From Roseibium sp. MMSF_3544 (GTDB lineage: Bacteria > Pseudomonadota > Alphaproteobacteria > Rhizobiales > Stappiaceae): a stretch of 64,000 nucleotides of DNA. Where the stretch lies: assembly GCF_030732845.1 (NCBI RefSeq), contig NZ_JASHKA010000001.1:248001-312000 (forward strand). Reading direction: 5' to 3'. Below, piece by piece: positions 53,881 through 62,749 of this stretch (the first letter of the stretch is position 1; every line of letters begins with the position of its first letter). A model generated the notes under the pieces. The model ran no database searches. It worked only from the letters and a program-made list of their open reading frames with translations, and was not told the DNA's origin. The position numbers and the translations under genes were made by a program.

Positions 53881-55140
53881 ATGAAGTGGGCAAATAAAAA
53901 CACGTTTCTATTCACATCCACTGCACTTGCGCTTGCGGTGACCGCAAGTGCAGCGCATGCCGGTGCATTCGCAATCAGGGAACAGAGCGCATATTTCCAG
54001 GGGACTTCGTTTGCGGGTTACGGAACGTCAGGCGCGACAATCTCGGCAATGTACTGGAACCCGGCATCTCTGATCGGTGCGCAAAAGGGTTGGACCATCG
54101 AGACACATGGTTCGCTGATCGTGCCATATGCGGAGTTAGACGGAACGCTGAGTGGTGGCGCTGTCGGCACATCGTCCATTGGCAGTGGCGATATTGCGTC
54201 GGATGCCTTCGTTCCGGCCACCTATATCTCTTACCGTCCGGACGAGAAGTGGGTCTTTGGTGTCGGAATCAATTCGCCTTTCGGCCTGACAACGAAGCCT
54301 GAACAAAACTGGGCGGCGCAGTTTTATTCCCGGTCCTCGAGAGTTTTTTCGGTCAATGTCAACCCGAACGTTGCCTATCAAATCAACGACATGTTTGCCG
54401 TGGCTGTTGGTTTCCAGGTCCAGTATCTTGATGTCAGCCTGAAGTCTGCGGATGCCACATCCCCAGGTTTTGCGCGCTCCAATGAAATTTCCGGCTCGGG
54501 TTTTGGTGTCGGCGTTACCGCCGGCTTGACCGTCAAGCCATTCGAGGGAACGGAAATCGGGATCGGATACCGCTCCGGTATCGGCCACCAGCTCAAGGGC
54601 GACCTTTATGCCAGCGGTGTGACAAATCGCATCAAGCTCGGCGTTGTCATGCCCGACATGGTGAATGTTTCCGCCAAGCAGAAGGTGACCGACAAGATCC
54701 GCCTTCTTGGCACGGTCGAATGGACGAACTGGAGCCGTCTGAAATCCCCGGTCGCGACATCTGCCGTGTCAGGTGCGGCGCTTACGACGCTGCACTTCAA
54801 CTACGACGATGGCTGGTTCTTTTCGGTCGGCGGCGAATATGATTTCAACGAAAAGCTGACCCTTCGCGCCGGCGTGGGTTACGAAATTTCGCCTATCGAC
54901 GAGGATATCCGCTCAACGCGTCTGCCGGACAACAATCGCTGGTGGCTGTCGGCCGGGGCAAGTTACAACTTCAACAAGCACATGTCGTTCGATCTCGGCT
55001 ATACCCACATTATTCCGGAATCAACGAGCATAAATATCGATTCCAACCATCAGGACTTTAATGCCAGTTTCGGCACTTACGTGGCCGACGTGGACAGCAG
55101 CGTGAACATTCTGTCCGCATCGCTGCGTTACAAGTTCTGA
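53881..55140 (+). CDS. Outer-membrane porin of the FadL/TodX (OmpP1) family
   Basis: A 419-residue outer-membrane protein with a signal peptide (cleavage AHA-GAFAI), the N-terminal plug signature SAMYWNPASL, alternating beta strands, and a terminal aromatic (SLRYKF), as in 14-stranded FadL barrels. FadL proteins pass long-chain fatty acids or hydrophobic compounds. GGGAG precedes the ATG by 7 bases. It is a single gene followed by a strong terminator. Confidence 0.92.
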   Translation: MKWANKNTFLFTSTALALAVTASAAHAGAFAIREQSAYFQGTSFAGYGTSGATISAMYWNPASLIGAQKGWTIETHGSLIVPYAELDGTLSGGAVGTSSIGSGDIASDAFVPATYISYRPDEKWVFGVGINSPFGLTTKPEQNWAAQFYSRSSRVFSVNVNPNVAYQINDMFAVAVGFQVQYLDVSLKSADATSPGFARSNEISGSGFGVGVTAGLTVKPFEGTEIGIGYRSGIGHQLKGDLYASGVTNRIKLGVVMPDMVNVSAKQKVTDKIRLLGTVEWTNWSRLKSPVATSAVSGAALTTLHFNYDDGWFFSVGGEYDFNEKLTLRAGVGYEISPIDEDIRSTRLPDNNRWWLSAGASYNFNKHMSFDLGYTHIIPESTSINIDSNHQDFNASFGTYVADVDSSVNILSASLRYKF

Positions 55141-55160
55141 TATTTGCGCATGTTCGCACG

Positions 55161-55190
55161 AAAAGGCCGGGCAATGACCCGGCCTTTTTT
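55161..55190 (+). terminator. Intrinsic terminator after the FadL gene
   Basis: AAAAGGCCGGG and CCCGGCCTTTT pair perfectly around CAATGA, followed by further T. Confidence 0.93.
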
Positions 55191-55520
55191 GTTTAAGCCT
55201 GTAATTTGCAGCGGCGTTTCGGGCGGCTCTAACTGCTGCCGGCCGTTGAGTGCGCGATTGCAGTTTGCTCGCTGCCGGGCTTCAGCGCACCCTCTACCAA
55301 GAGCGCCGCTCAGTGCGCAGACGATTGCTTTTTTTCCCCTTGGCCCCAAATCCATAGAGTGTCGCATGAAGTGCCGCTGGCACGGGTTCAGCTGTGCTTG
55401 CGGTGTCAAATTAATCATTAAAGTGGAAATCGGGGGCTCCTCACGAAGTCACCTGATTTGTCATAATAATGAAACTTGAATCGCGTCTATAGCGCTCCTA
55501 ACGGAAATTGGAGAAGTGCC
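55191..55520 (+). promoter_or_regulatory. Promoter region of plcP-agt with a candidate PHO box
   Basis: TTGTCATAATAATGAAAC (55458-55475) matches 14 of 18 positions of the PHO box CTGTCATAWAWCTGTMAY, including the whole first TGTCATA. It ends 45 bases before the plcP ATG. The rest of the 330 bases has no gene I can support. Confidence 0.55.
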
Positions 55521-56324
55521 ATGTCTACCGCAGAGGCATCGCGTCATTACCGGGCCTTGTTCATTTCGGATGTGCATCTGGGCACGCGCGGATGTCAGGC
55601 TGAATTTCTGCTGGACTTTTTAAAGGACAACGACGCCGAGACTATTTATCTGGTCGGTGACATTGTCGATGGCTGGCGTCTCAAAAAATCCTGGTACTGG
55701 CCGCAATTTCACAACGACGTGGTGCAAAAGATCCTTCGCAAGGCGCGCAAGGGAGCGCGGGTCTTCTACATTCCCGGGAATCACGACGAATTCCTGCGAA
55801 ACTTCCTCGGTACGCATTTCGGCGGCGTGGAAGTGGCCGACAGCATCGTGCACGAGGCAGCGAACGGCAAACGCTATCTGGTCATCCACGGCGATCAGTT
55901 CGATGTGGTCATACGGCATGCCAAATGGCTCGCCTTTTTCGGCGACAAGGCCTATGTGACCGCGCTCAGCATCAACACATGGGTCAATTTCTTCCGCCGC
56001 CGTCTCGGTCTGACCTACTGGTCGCTTTCTGCCTGGGCAAAACTCAAGGTCAAGAACGCCGTGAGCTTTATCGGCCGGTTTGAAGAAACTCTCAGCGACG
56101 AAGCACGTCGGCAAGGTGTCGACGGCGTGATCTGTGGTCACATCCACCACGCAGCGAACAACGACATGAACGGTATTCACTACATCAATACCGGTGATTG
56201 GGTCGAAAGCTGCACCGCGGTGGCCGAGCATCATGACGGGACATTTGAGGTGATCCGATGGGTGGATCAGACCCAGGAGGGCATCGCGCCGACCAAGTCC
56301 AAGGAAGCCCCGGTCGCCGCATGA
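55521..56324 (+). CDS. plcP: PlcP-type metallophosphoesterase (phospholipase C)
   Basis: A 267-residue metallophosphoesterase with DVHLGTRG, GDIVDGW, GNHDEFLR, HGDQFD and GHIHHAA metal motifs. Members are often labelled UDP-2,3-diacylglucosamine hydrolase, but this form followed by a GT4 enzyme corresponds to PlcP of Sinorhizobium and marine alphaproteobacteria, which cleaves phosphatidylcholine to diacylglycerol in phosphate starvation. GGAG precedes the chosen ATG. Its stop overlaps the next start as ATGA. The candidate PHO box upstream supports this reading. Confidence 0.82.
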   Translation: MSTAEASRHYRALFISDVHLGTRGCQAEFLLDFLKDNDAETIYLVGDIVDGWRLKKSWYWPQFHNDVVQKILRKARKGARVFYIPGNHDEFLRNFLGTHFGGVEVADSIVHEAANGKRYLVIHGDQFDVVIRHAKWLAFFGDKAYVTALSINTWVNFFRRRLGLTYWSLSAWAKLKVKNAVSFIGRFEETLSDEARRQGVDGVICGHIHHAANNDMNGIHYINTGDWVESCTAVAEHHDGTFEVIRWVDQTQEGIAPTKSKEAPVAA

Positions 56325-57370
56325 GTTCCATCTTGATCGTGACGGATGCCTGGCATCCGCAAATAAACGGTGTCGTCAGGTCGTTGGAGCGAACGGCCGA
56401 AGAGCTTGTCAAAATCGGCGTCAGGGTTGAGTTTCTGACGCCGCAGGCCTTCAGGACGTTGCCTTGCCCGACCTATCCCGAAATCCGCCTGTCGCTGACC
56501 CATCGCGGGGTCATTCGCCGGAAAATCCAGGAATTCGATTGCGAGCACCTGCACATTGCCACAGAGGGCCCGCTCGGCATTCTGGCGGCACGCGTTGCGC
56601 GCAAGGCGGGTCAGCCGTTTACGACGAGCTACCACACCCGTTTCCCGGAATATCTGTCCTCGCGTATGCCGGTGCCGTTGTCCTGGTCCTACGGATGGAT
56701 GCGGCGTTTCCACAATTCTGGCGGTGGCTGCATGGTCGCAACGCAGTCACTGGAAAACGATCTGACGGCGCGGGGGTTCAAAAACCTGATGCGCTGGTCG
56801 CGCGGTGTCGACGAGGAGCTTTTCAAGCCCTATGAGGGTTCAGTTCTGCCGGACGACCTGCGGCGCCCGGTGTTCATGTATGTCGGCCGCGTTGCGATTG
56901 AAAAGAACATCAAAGCCTTTCTCGACTTAAGTTTGCCGGGGTCGAAGGTGGTTGTCGGTGGCGGTCCGCAGCTGGACGCCTTGCGACGTGAATATCCGGA
57001 TACGCACTTTACCGGTGCCAAAATTGGCGAAGACCTTGCACGTCACTATTCGGATGGCGATGTCTTCGTGTTTCCCTCGCTGACGGACACGTTTGGCAAC
57101 GTGATGCTCGAAGCGCTTGCCTGCGGTGTGCCCGTGGCTGCCTTTCCGGTGATGGGTCCGGTCGACGTGATCGGCGATACCGGAGCGGGAGTTCTGTCTG
57201 AAAATCTTCAGGAGGCGGCTGTGGCTGCTCTCAAGATACCTCGTGACCACTGCCGCAAGATCGCGATGAACTACACCTGGGCGGCAAGTGCACAGCAGTT
57301 TCTGGACAATTGCGTTGAGGCCAGCGACCTCTACAACAGTCTGTCGAACGACGCCAAAGCTGCTGAATGA
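56321..57370 (+). CDS. agt: GT4 glycosyltransferase, Agt-like glycolipid synthase
   Basis: A 349-residue GT-B glycosyltransferase: N-terminal acceptor half (VTDAWHPQINGVVRSLE) and C-terminal GT4 donor site (FMYVGRVAIEKNIK; PSLTDTFGNVMLEALACG). Coupled to plcP by ATGA. In Agrobacterium and marine alphaproteobacteria this pair uses the diacylglycerol from PlcP to make glucosyl or glucuronosyl diacylglycerol, replacing phospholipids. The sugar donor cannot be read from sequence. Confidence 0.82.
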   Translation: MSSILIVTDAWHPQINGVVRSLERTAEELVKIGVRVEFLTPQAFRTLPCPTYPEIRLSLTHRGVIRRKIQEFDCEHLHIATEGPLGILAARVARKAGQPFTTSYHTRFPEYLSSRMPVPLSWSYGWMRRFHNSGGGCMVATQSLENDLTARGFKNLMRWSRGVDEELFKPYEGSVLPDDLRRPVFMYVGRVAIEKNIKAFLDLSLPGSKVVVGGGPQLDALRREYPDTHFTGAKIGEDLARHYSDGDVFVFPSLTDTFGNVMLEALACGVPVAAFPVMGPVDVIGDTGAGVLSENLQEAAVAALKIPRDHCRKIAMNYTWAASAQQFLDNCVEASDLYNSLSNDAKAAE

Positions 57371-57496
57371 AGTCGATATCGCTCTGAAGATCCTGGGCTG
57401 TTTAGGAGGCGGCGCCTGGAAATTCGACCGGCGATATTGAGTTAAGCTCGAATCCAAACTAGTCATCGGAACAGAAACGTATTTGCTTCTGGATCA

Positions 57497-58528
57497 ATGC
57501 CGATGACCGACACCATTGCACACCCGAATTCAGATGCTCTTCCGGACTATTCCGGCAAGGCCGTCACCTTTGAGGACGTTGCCCAGGCAGCCGGACGGAT
57601 CAAGGGGCATGCGGTGTTCACACCCTTGCTGCGTCATCCGGCACTTGATGAACGGACGGGATCGACCGTTCTGATCAAACCGGAGAACCTTCAGCGCAGC
57701 GGATCCTTCAAGTTTCGCGGCGCGTTCAACTGCCTGAACCAGATACCTGAAGACGACCGCAAGAATGGCGTTGTGGCCTGTTCTTCAGGTAACCACGCCC
57801 AGGGAGTTGCTGCGAGCGCAGCCATTCTGGGGATCCCGGCAACGATCGTGATGCCCGAAGACGCACCCAGGATCAAACTCCAGAGGACGCGTGATTTCGG
57901 AGCTGAGGTCGTCACATATGACCGGGAGCACGAGGACAGAGAAGCGATTGCCGCGCGCCTATGTGCCGACACCGGAGCAACCTTCGTTCACCCCTTCAAT
58001 GATCCGGCGGTCATAGCAGGGCAGGGAACCGTCGGCCTCGAATTGGCCACTCAAGCGGAGGAAATTGGCATCCAGTTAGACGATGTTCTGGCCTGTACCG
58101 GAGGTGGTGGCCTTTCCAGCGGCATTGCACTCGCTCTTGCCTACAAATCTCCGGAAACACGGTTTCACACGGTCGAGCCCGAGCAGTTCGATGACTACAA
58201 GCGGTCGTTGGAAGCGGGAGCCCTATTGTCCAATGCCGCCAAGTCGGGGTCGGTCTGCGATGCGTTGCTTTCGGAAACGCCTGGCGAAATCGGCTTTTCC
58301 ATTTTACGTCAGCTCGCGGCTGAGGGCGCGACGGTCTCCGATGAAGAAGCGTTGAAGGCAGTTGCTTTTGCTTTCCGGGAACTGAAGCTTGTGGTCGAAC
58401 CGGGTGGCGCCGTAGCTCTCGCTGCGCTGCTGTCGGACAAGCTTTCCCTGCAGGGAAAGACAGTGGGCCTTGTTCTGACGGGTGGCAACGTTGACCCGGA
58501 CATGTTGACACGTGCGCTGTCGCGCTAA
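57497..58528 (+). CDS. Threonine/serine dehydratase (PLP fold type II)
   Basis: A 343-residue PLP enzyme of the serine/threonine dehydratase family: PLP lysine in SGSFKFRGA, phosphate loop CTGGGGLSSG, and SSGNHAQGVA. No regulatory ACT domain follows, so it resembles catabolic or serine-racemase-like forms more than IlvA. It forms 2-oxobutyrate or pyruvate plus ammonia. Two Met (MPMTD) compete as start; neither has a strong ribosome site. Confidence 0.88.
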   Translation: MPMTDTIAHPNSDALPDYSGKAVTFEDVAQAAGRIKGHAVFTPLLRHPALDERTGSTVLIKPENLQRSGSFKFRGAFNCLNQIPEDDRKNGVVACSSGNHAQGVAASAAILGIPATIVMPEDAPRIKLQRTRDFGAEVVTYDREHEDREAIAARLCADTGATFVHPFNDPAVIAGQGTVGLELATQAEEIGIQLDDVLACTGGGGLSSGIALALAYKSPETRFHTVEPEQFDDYKRSLEAGALLSNAAKSGSVCDALLSETPGEIGFSILRQLAAEGATVSDEEALKAVAFAFRELKLVVEPGGAVALAALLSDKLSLQGKTVGLVLTGGNVDPDMLTRALSR

Positions 58529-58834
58529 GTCCGTCGGCTCGTTCGAGAATTTTCAACACGCAATATCCGACGGTTAGCTGGTAAAGTATATTGCAAGTTA
58601 GTTGATATAAGTATTTCTACGATATGCTCATGTAGGACTAACTACAAAGTATAACAAATCGAGGTAATTTTTGTCTTCGGAGTATGTTTTTGATATAGAA
58701 GCATTTTTTACTTAGGTAATTGAGAGAACAGCTTCCAAGGTAGGGCGCAGGCGATTTTTATTAACTTCTTGTTGATCCGGGTTGTGCAAATCTCCGGCGC
58801 AATACAACCAAAGTTTGTGGGAGCTTGGGCTGAA
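58529..58834. other. AT-rich intergenic region upstream of the globin chemoreceptor gene
   Basis: About 300 bases, notably AT-rich around 58570-58720, with no frame or repeat. It likely holds the chemoreceptor promoter. Confidence 0.4.
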
Positions 58835-60166
58835 ATGCAAGAGGTCACCTTGAGTGAGCGGCTTCGTTTTTTCCGGTTTACGGATGCGGAGCGGGAGCTG
58901 GCGCGGTCGACATGGCCGGTTATCGAAGCGGAAATGCCGGCGATCCTGGACGGATTTTATGAGCATGTGAAATCGGTTCCGCATCTTGCCGACCTTGTTG
59001 GAGACCAGCAGGACAGGCTGGTCGCTGCGCAGATGGCCCATTGGCAGTCGTTGTTTTCTGACGGTCCGGACGAACGTTACCTGGAGAGGGCTGTGCGAAT
59101 CGGCCTCGCGCATGTCGGGATAGGCCTTGAGCCAAGCTGGTATATTGGCGGGTATTCCTTCGCGCTGAGCAAACTGAGCGAAGTCCTTGTCAAAAATCGT
59201 TTCATTGCCAGCAGGAAACTGACAGCCACGCTTAACATGGTGACAAAGCTCGTCATGCTCGACATGGACGTCGCGATTTCGACCTATCACAACAAGATGG
59301 TCGCTGACGCGGTTGAAAAGGAACAACAGCTCAAGGATGCCGTCGTCAGTTTCCAGGATGCTCTTGGCGCTGCGACCGGTGCCCTGGGTGCTGCGTCCGA
59401 GGAACTGGAGATTTCGTCAGGCAGCCTTAGCCGGGAGACCGGAGCGATCGGACAACGCGTGTCCACTATGGATGCGTCGTCCAACGAGACTGCGAGCGGT
59501 GTGCAGTCGAGCGCGACGGCGACCGAGGAAATGTCGGCTTCGATTATGGAGATCGGGCGACAGGCGGGCCAATCGAGGGAAATGGCGCAAAGAGCAGTGG
59601 AAGGTGCACAGAGCACAAATCAGACGGTGACTGAATTGGCGGGTTTCGCGGATCAGGTCGGGTCGGTGATTGGATTGATCTCCGATATCGCGGAGCAAAC
59701 AAACCTTCTCGCTCTCAACGCAACCATCGAGGCGGCAAGAGCCGGTGAAATGGGAAAAGGATTTGCTGTCGTTGCTGCGGAAGTCAAGGAACTGGCCAGC
59801 CAGACCACCAAGGCAACCGATGAAATCACGGAACAGGTCGCAAGTATTCAACAGGCGACGAACAAGTCGGTGCAGGAGATCGAAGGCATAACGGCGGTCA
59901 TTGAAGAGCTCTCCGAAATAGCGACCGGGATCGCTTCGGCGGTCGAACAACAGGCGTCGGCGACTGAGGAAATCTCCAGCAACGTTCAGGTCGCAGCCCA
60001 GGGAACGCAAGCGTTTACGACAGAAATCTCGGCGGTCAGGCAGTCAGTTGAAAGTGTTGAAGAAACCGCGGGCAGCATCCAGACCATGTCGGCATCTCTC
60101 AAGAACCATGCTGACGGTCTCAGCCAGCAGGCAGAGAACTTCTTCCGGAAAATCAGCAGTGGTTAA
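58835..60166 (+). CDS. Globin-coupled soluble methyl-accepting chemotaxis protein
   Basis: A 443-residue cytoplasmic chemoreceptor. An N-terminal protoglobin sensor (about 5-160) holds the proximal heme His93 in [18 protein letters not shown], and an MCP signalling coiled coil (about 180-443) has its tip at [20 protein letters not shown]. There is no membrane segment or HAMP. This is the HemAT design for oxygen or gas taxis. ATG was chosen; a TTG five codons later has a better ribosome site (GAGG, 6 bases) and may be the true start. Confidence 0.92.
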   Translation: MQEVTLSERLRFFRFTDAERELARSTWPVIEAEMPAILDGFYEHVKSVPHLADLVGDQQDRLVAAQMAHWQSLFSDGPDERYLERAVRIGLAHVGIGLEPSWYIGGYSFALSKLSEVLVKNRFIASRKLTATLNMVTKLVMLDMDVAISTYHNKMVADAVEKEQQLKDAVVSFQDALGAATGALGAASEELEISSGSLSRETGAIGQRVSTMDASSNETASGVQSSATATEEMSASIMEIGRQAGQSREMAQRAVEGAQSTNQTVTELAGFADQVGSVIGLISDIAEQTNLLALNATIEAARAGEMGKGFAVVAAEVKELASQTTKATDEITEQVASIQQATNKSVQEIEGITAVIEELSEIATGIASAVEQQASATEEISSNVQVAAQGTQAFTTEISAVRQSVESVEETAGSIQTMSASLKNHADGLSQQAENFFRKISSG

Positions 60167-60222
60167 AGGAGTTAACTGTCGCGCCACCCACTACGAGGTG
60201 GTCGAGCGCGACATGCAACAAG

Positions 60223-60251
60223 AAAGGGCGTAGCAAATAGTTACGCCCTTT
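60223..60251. terminator. Bidirectional terminator between the chemoreceptor and cheZ-like genes
   Basis: AAAGGGCGTA and TACGCCCTTT form a perfect 10-bp stem with flanking A and T on both sides, between convergent genes. Confidence 0.88.
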
Positions 60252-60273
60252 TCTGATTTCTGCGGTCATGAAA

Positions 60274-61425
60274 TTAATTGAACAGTGCCTGACGCTCGGC
60301 CTCGGAAAGCTGCTTCAACGGGTCTGAGCTGGTTTCCTCGTCCGCCGCTGTCTCCTCGGTCAGTTCCCAGGCTTCATCGGCTTCTGCTTCTTCATCGGTC
60401 GCGCTGACTTCGCTGTCGAACAGCCTTTCGATGGCTGCTTCGTCCAGCGTGGCGTCCGGGTCTGCAGTGGCAAACTCATCGGTTTCGTCCGCGTCAGGCT
60501 CTTCAGTGGTTTCGTCGGCTTCGTCCGTTTCAGCAGGTGCGGACGCAAACATGTCATCGATTGCGGCTGCGTCCATTGTTGCGTCGGCTGCGGCCATGAT
60601 GGCGTCGACGTCGGCGTCGCTGGCAGTTTCAGATGGCCCGGAGGCCTCGGCGGTTTCGACCGCAATATCGGCTCCGGCCTCTTCAAGCGCGGCGTTGAAA
60701 ACATCGTCGCTGACCGACATCAGTTCATCGACGCTGTTCTGGCAAACACCGTTGCCTTTCAGTTGCGGGCCGTTCAGCAAGTGAGCATCCGGACGCTGGT
60801 CAACTGGACCTGCGTCGTCGCCCGCTTCCATGTCCTCAATACCCCAGATGTTGATCATGAGGTTGATGCGGCTTTCCAGGTATCTCAGAACCTGCACAAC
60901 CTTGTTGGTGCGCTGGCCGGTCAGATCCTGGAAGGAACAGGCCATGAAGATTTCGGTCGCCTTGGCGTCAATGTCATCGCAGGCCGCGTTGTCCGCGCCG
61001 TTTTCACGTAATACCCAAGCCTGTTCCTGGATCTGTTCCGCAGCTTCGAGAATCGACTGAGTCGCGCCCTCGGTCTGGGTTACGATGGCATCAAGCTCGT
61101 GGGAGGCATCGACGAAGCGGTTGCTTTCGTCACCTTCGTCCTTGATGTTGGCGATCTCGGCCTTCGTCCGTTCGATCGCCTCGTGCATGTCGGCGATGTC
61201 GAGGCGGATCTGGTCGAGGTCCGGCACCTTGCGCTGCCGGGTTACGACCTTTTCAAGCCTTTGAATTGCCCCGAGAATCTCGGTTGTTTCCGGCGTCTGG
61301 TTGCGCTTGAGAAACTCCTTCAGGAACCGTCGCCCGCGATCGGATTCCATCAGGGTCTGTTCAAGAGTGTGATATTCGGCTTCGCCGATCACCTCTGGTT
61401 CTTCCTGTGTTGCTTCCGCTTTCAT
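60274..61425 (-). CDS. cheZ: CheZ-like protein phosphatase with a long acidic tail
   Basis: A 383-residue protein. Residues about 45-195 form long helices with the CheZ active-site block ACSFQDLTGQRTNKVV (Asp167 and Gln171 positions). From about 200 the chain is very acidic and carries repeated short motifs (SVDELM, DVDAIM, AIDDMF, AIERLF) ending in SEAERQALFN. CheZ dephosphorylates CheY-P and its extreme C-terminus binds CheY. ATG chosen; a TTG 18 codons earlier is weaker. It faces the globin receptor gene. Confidence 0.82.
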   Translation of the reverse strand: MKAEATQEEPEVIGEAEYHTLEQTLMESDRGRRFLKEFLKRNQTPETTEILGAIQRLEKVVTRQRKVPDLDQIRLDIADMHEAIERTKAEIANIKDEGDESNRFVDASHELDAIVTQTEGATQSILEAAEQIQEQAWVLRENGADNAACDDIDAKATEIFMACSFQDLTGQRTNKVVQVLRYLESRINLMINIWGIEDMEAGDDAGPVDQRPDAHLLNGPQLKGNGVCQNSVDELMSVSDDVFNAALEEAGADIAVETAEASGPSETASDADVDAIMAAADATMDAAAIDDMFASAPAETDEADETTEEPDADETDEFATADPDATLDEAAIERLFDSEVSATDEEAEADEAWELTEETAADEETSSDPLKQLSEAERQALFN

Positions 61426-61555
61426 ATGGACGCGAATCTCGACTTGCCTAAGGATCGTGTGTTGCCTTAACACGGACAACTTCGCTCTGAGCGTAGGGTG
61501 AAAATCGTTAACATCCCTTTATGCAAGCGTGGTTCGAGGCCTTGCTCGTGACTTT

Positions 61556-62749
61556 ATGACAAAAATATCCAGCAGTATTAGCGCCCGGGTTGCTGCCTTG
61601 TTTGCTTGCCACTTTTTCGGGTTTGGACTTTTCTTGCCGTTTTTCCCGCTTGTGCTGGAATTTCGCGGACTGAGCGCTGCTGAAATCGGATTTATACTTG
61701 GTGTCGGGACCATCGCCCGCACCGCAGCCAGCCCAATATTGTCAAATATTGCAGATAGAACCGGTCAACGGCGTCTGTCTATCCTGATTTACTCGCTCAT
61801 AGGGGCAGGCTTCATTTCGATGTTGTTCCTGCCCGGCGGGCTGCTTCTCGCTGGAACGGCCATTATCGGGTACATGGTGGTCAAGGGACCGGTTCTGCCG
61901 CTCAGCGATGCCTACGCATTGGACGTTTCGAAAAACACGGGCGCAGACTACGCCAGGATGAGGCTCTGGGGATCTGTCGGCTTCATCGTTGCCAACATGG
62001 CCGGCGGAGCGCTTGCGACCGCAACTTCCTCATGGCTCGTGCTGGCATTGACCGCGCTGTCATCCATTGTGACCGGCGCAGTCGTGATGTCATTGCCACG
62101 GCAACATCGCGACCAGGCAGATGAGAGCGGCAACGAGACCGGCCAGGTTGCTCCCTTTCGAGAAATCTGGTTCTGGCCAGTTCTTGTTGTTCTCGGGCTG
62201 TTTCAGGCATCCCACGCTGCGTTTTACGGTTTCGGCACGATTTATCTGCAGGCGAACCATGTTCCGGACTTTGCCATTGGCGCACTCTGGGCCATCGGCG
62301 TTGTTGCCGAAGTCGCACTTTTCACGGTTGCCGGAAAACTCTCGCTGCGCTTCGACCCGCCGACCTTCCTGATCGTCGCAGGCATCGCGTCCGTCATTCG
62401 CTGGGTTCTGTTTCCGTTTGCCGACACGCTCGCGTTTCTGGTCGCGTTGCAGCTTCTGCACGGGCTGACTTTCGGGGCCGCCCATCTCGGCGCGGTTGCA
62501 ATCCTGTCGAAGGTCGTTCCCTCCCGATGGGCCGGGACGGGGCAGGGACTGTTCATGATGTCGATCGGCGTACAGATGTCCGCTGGACTTGCGGTCTCCG
62601 GAGCGATTTACGAGACCGATCCGCATGCCCCGTTTTATCTCATGGCTGCCGTCGCCGCAGTCGGCACGGTAGCCCTAATTGTTCTGACGCCAATGATCCG
62701 TCGGCAGATCAGGATGAGAGTAGTGCAGGGAATCGAGAGCTCTGGCTAG
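61556..62749 (+). CDS. MFS transporter (HcaT-like)
   Basis: A 397-residue major facilitator with twelve hydrophobic segments and the short MFS_1-like N-terminus (FFGFGLFLPFFPLVLEFRG). The inter-helix motif RMRLWGSVGFIVAN resembles phenylpropionate and nucleoside carriers. Substrate unknown. GTG at 61529 is an alternative start; neither has a clear ribosome site. Its stop overlaps the dgcA stop on the other strand by three bases. Confidence 0.85.
   Translation: MTKISSSISARVAALFACHFFGFGLFLPFFPLVLEFRGLSAAEIGFILGVGTIARTAASPILSNIADRTGQRRLSILIYSLIGAGFISMLFLPGGLLLAGTAIIGYMVVKGPVLPLSDAYALDVSKNTGADYARMRLWGSVGFIVANMAGGALATATSSWLVLALTALSSIVTGAVVMSLPRQHRDQADESGNETGQVAPFREIWFWPVLVVLGLFQASHAAFYGFGTIYLQANHVPDFAIGALWAIGVVAEVALFTVAGKLSLRFDPPTFLIVAGIASVIRWVLFPFADTLAFLVALQLLHGLTFGAAHLGAVAILSKVVPSRWAGTGQGLFMMSIGVQMSAGLAVSGAIYETDPHAPFYLMAAVAAVGTVALIVLTPMIRRQIRMRVVQGIESSG

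Noticed and set aside
55521-56324. LpxH-type UDP-2,3-diacylglucosamine hydrolase of lipid A synthesis
   Set aside because: The motifs would allow it, but the overlap with a GT4 gene and the candidate PHO box fit PlcP better.
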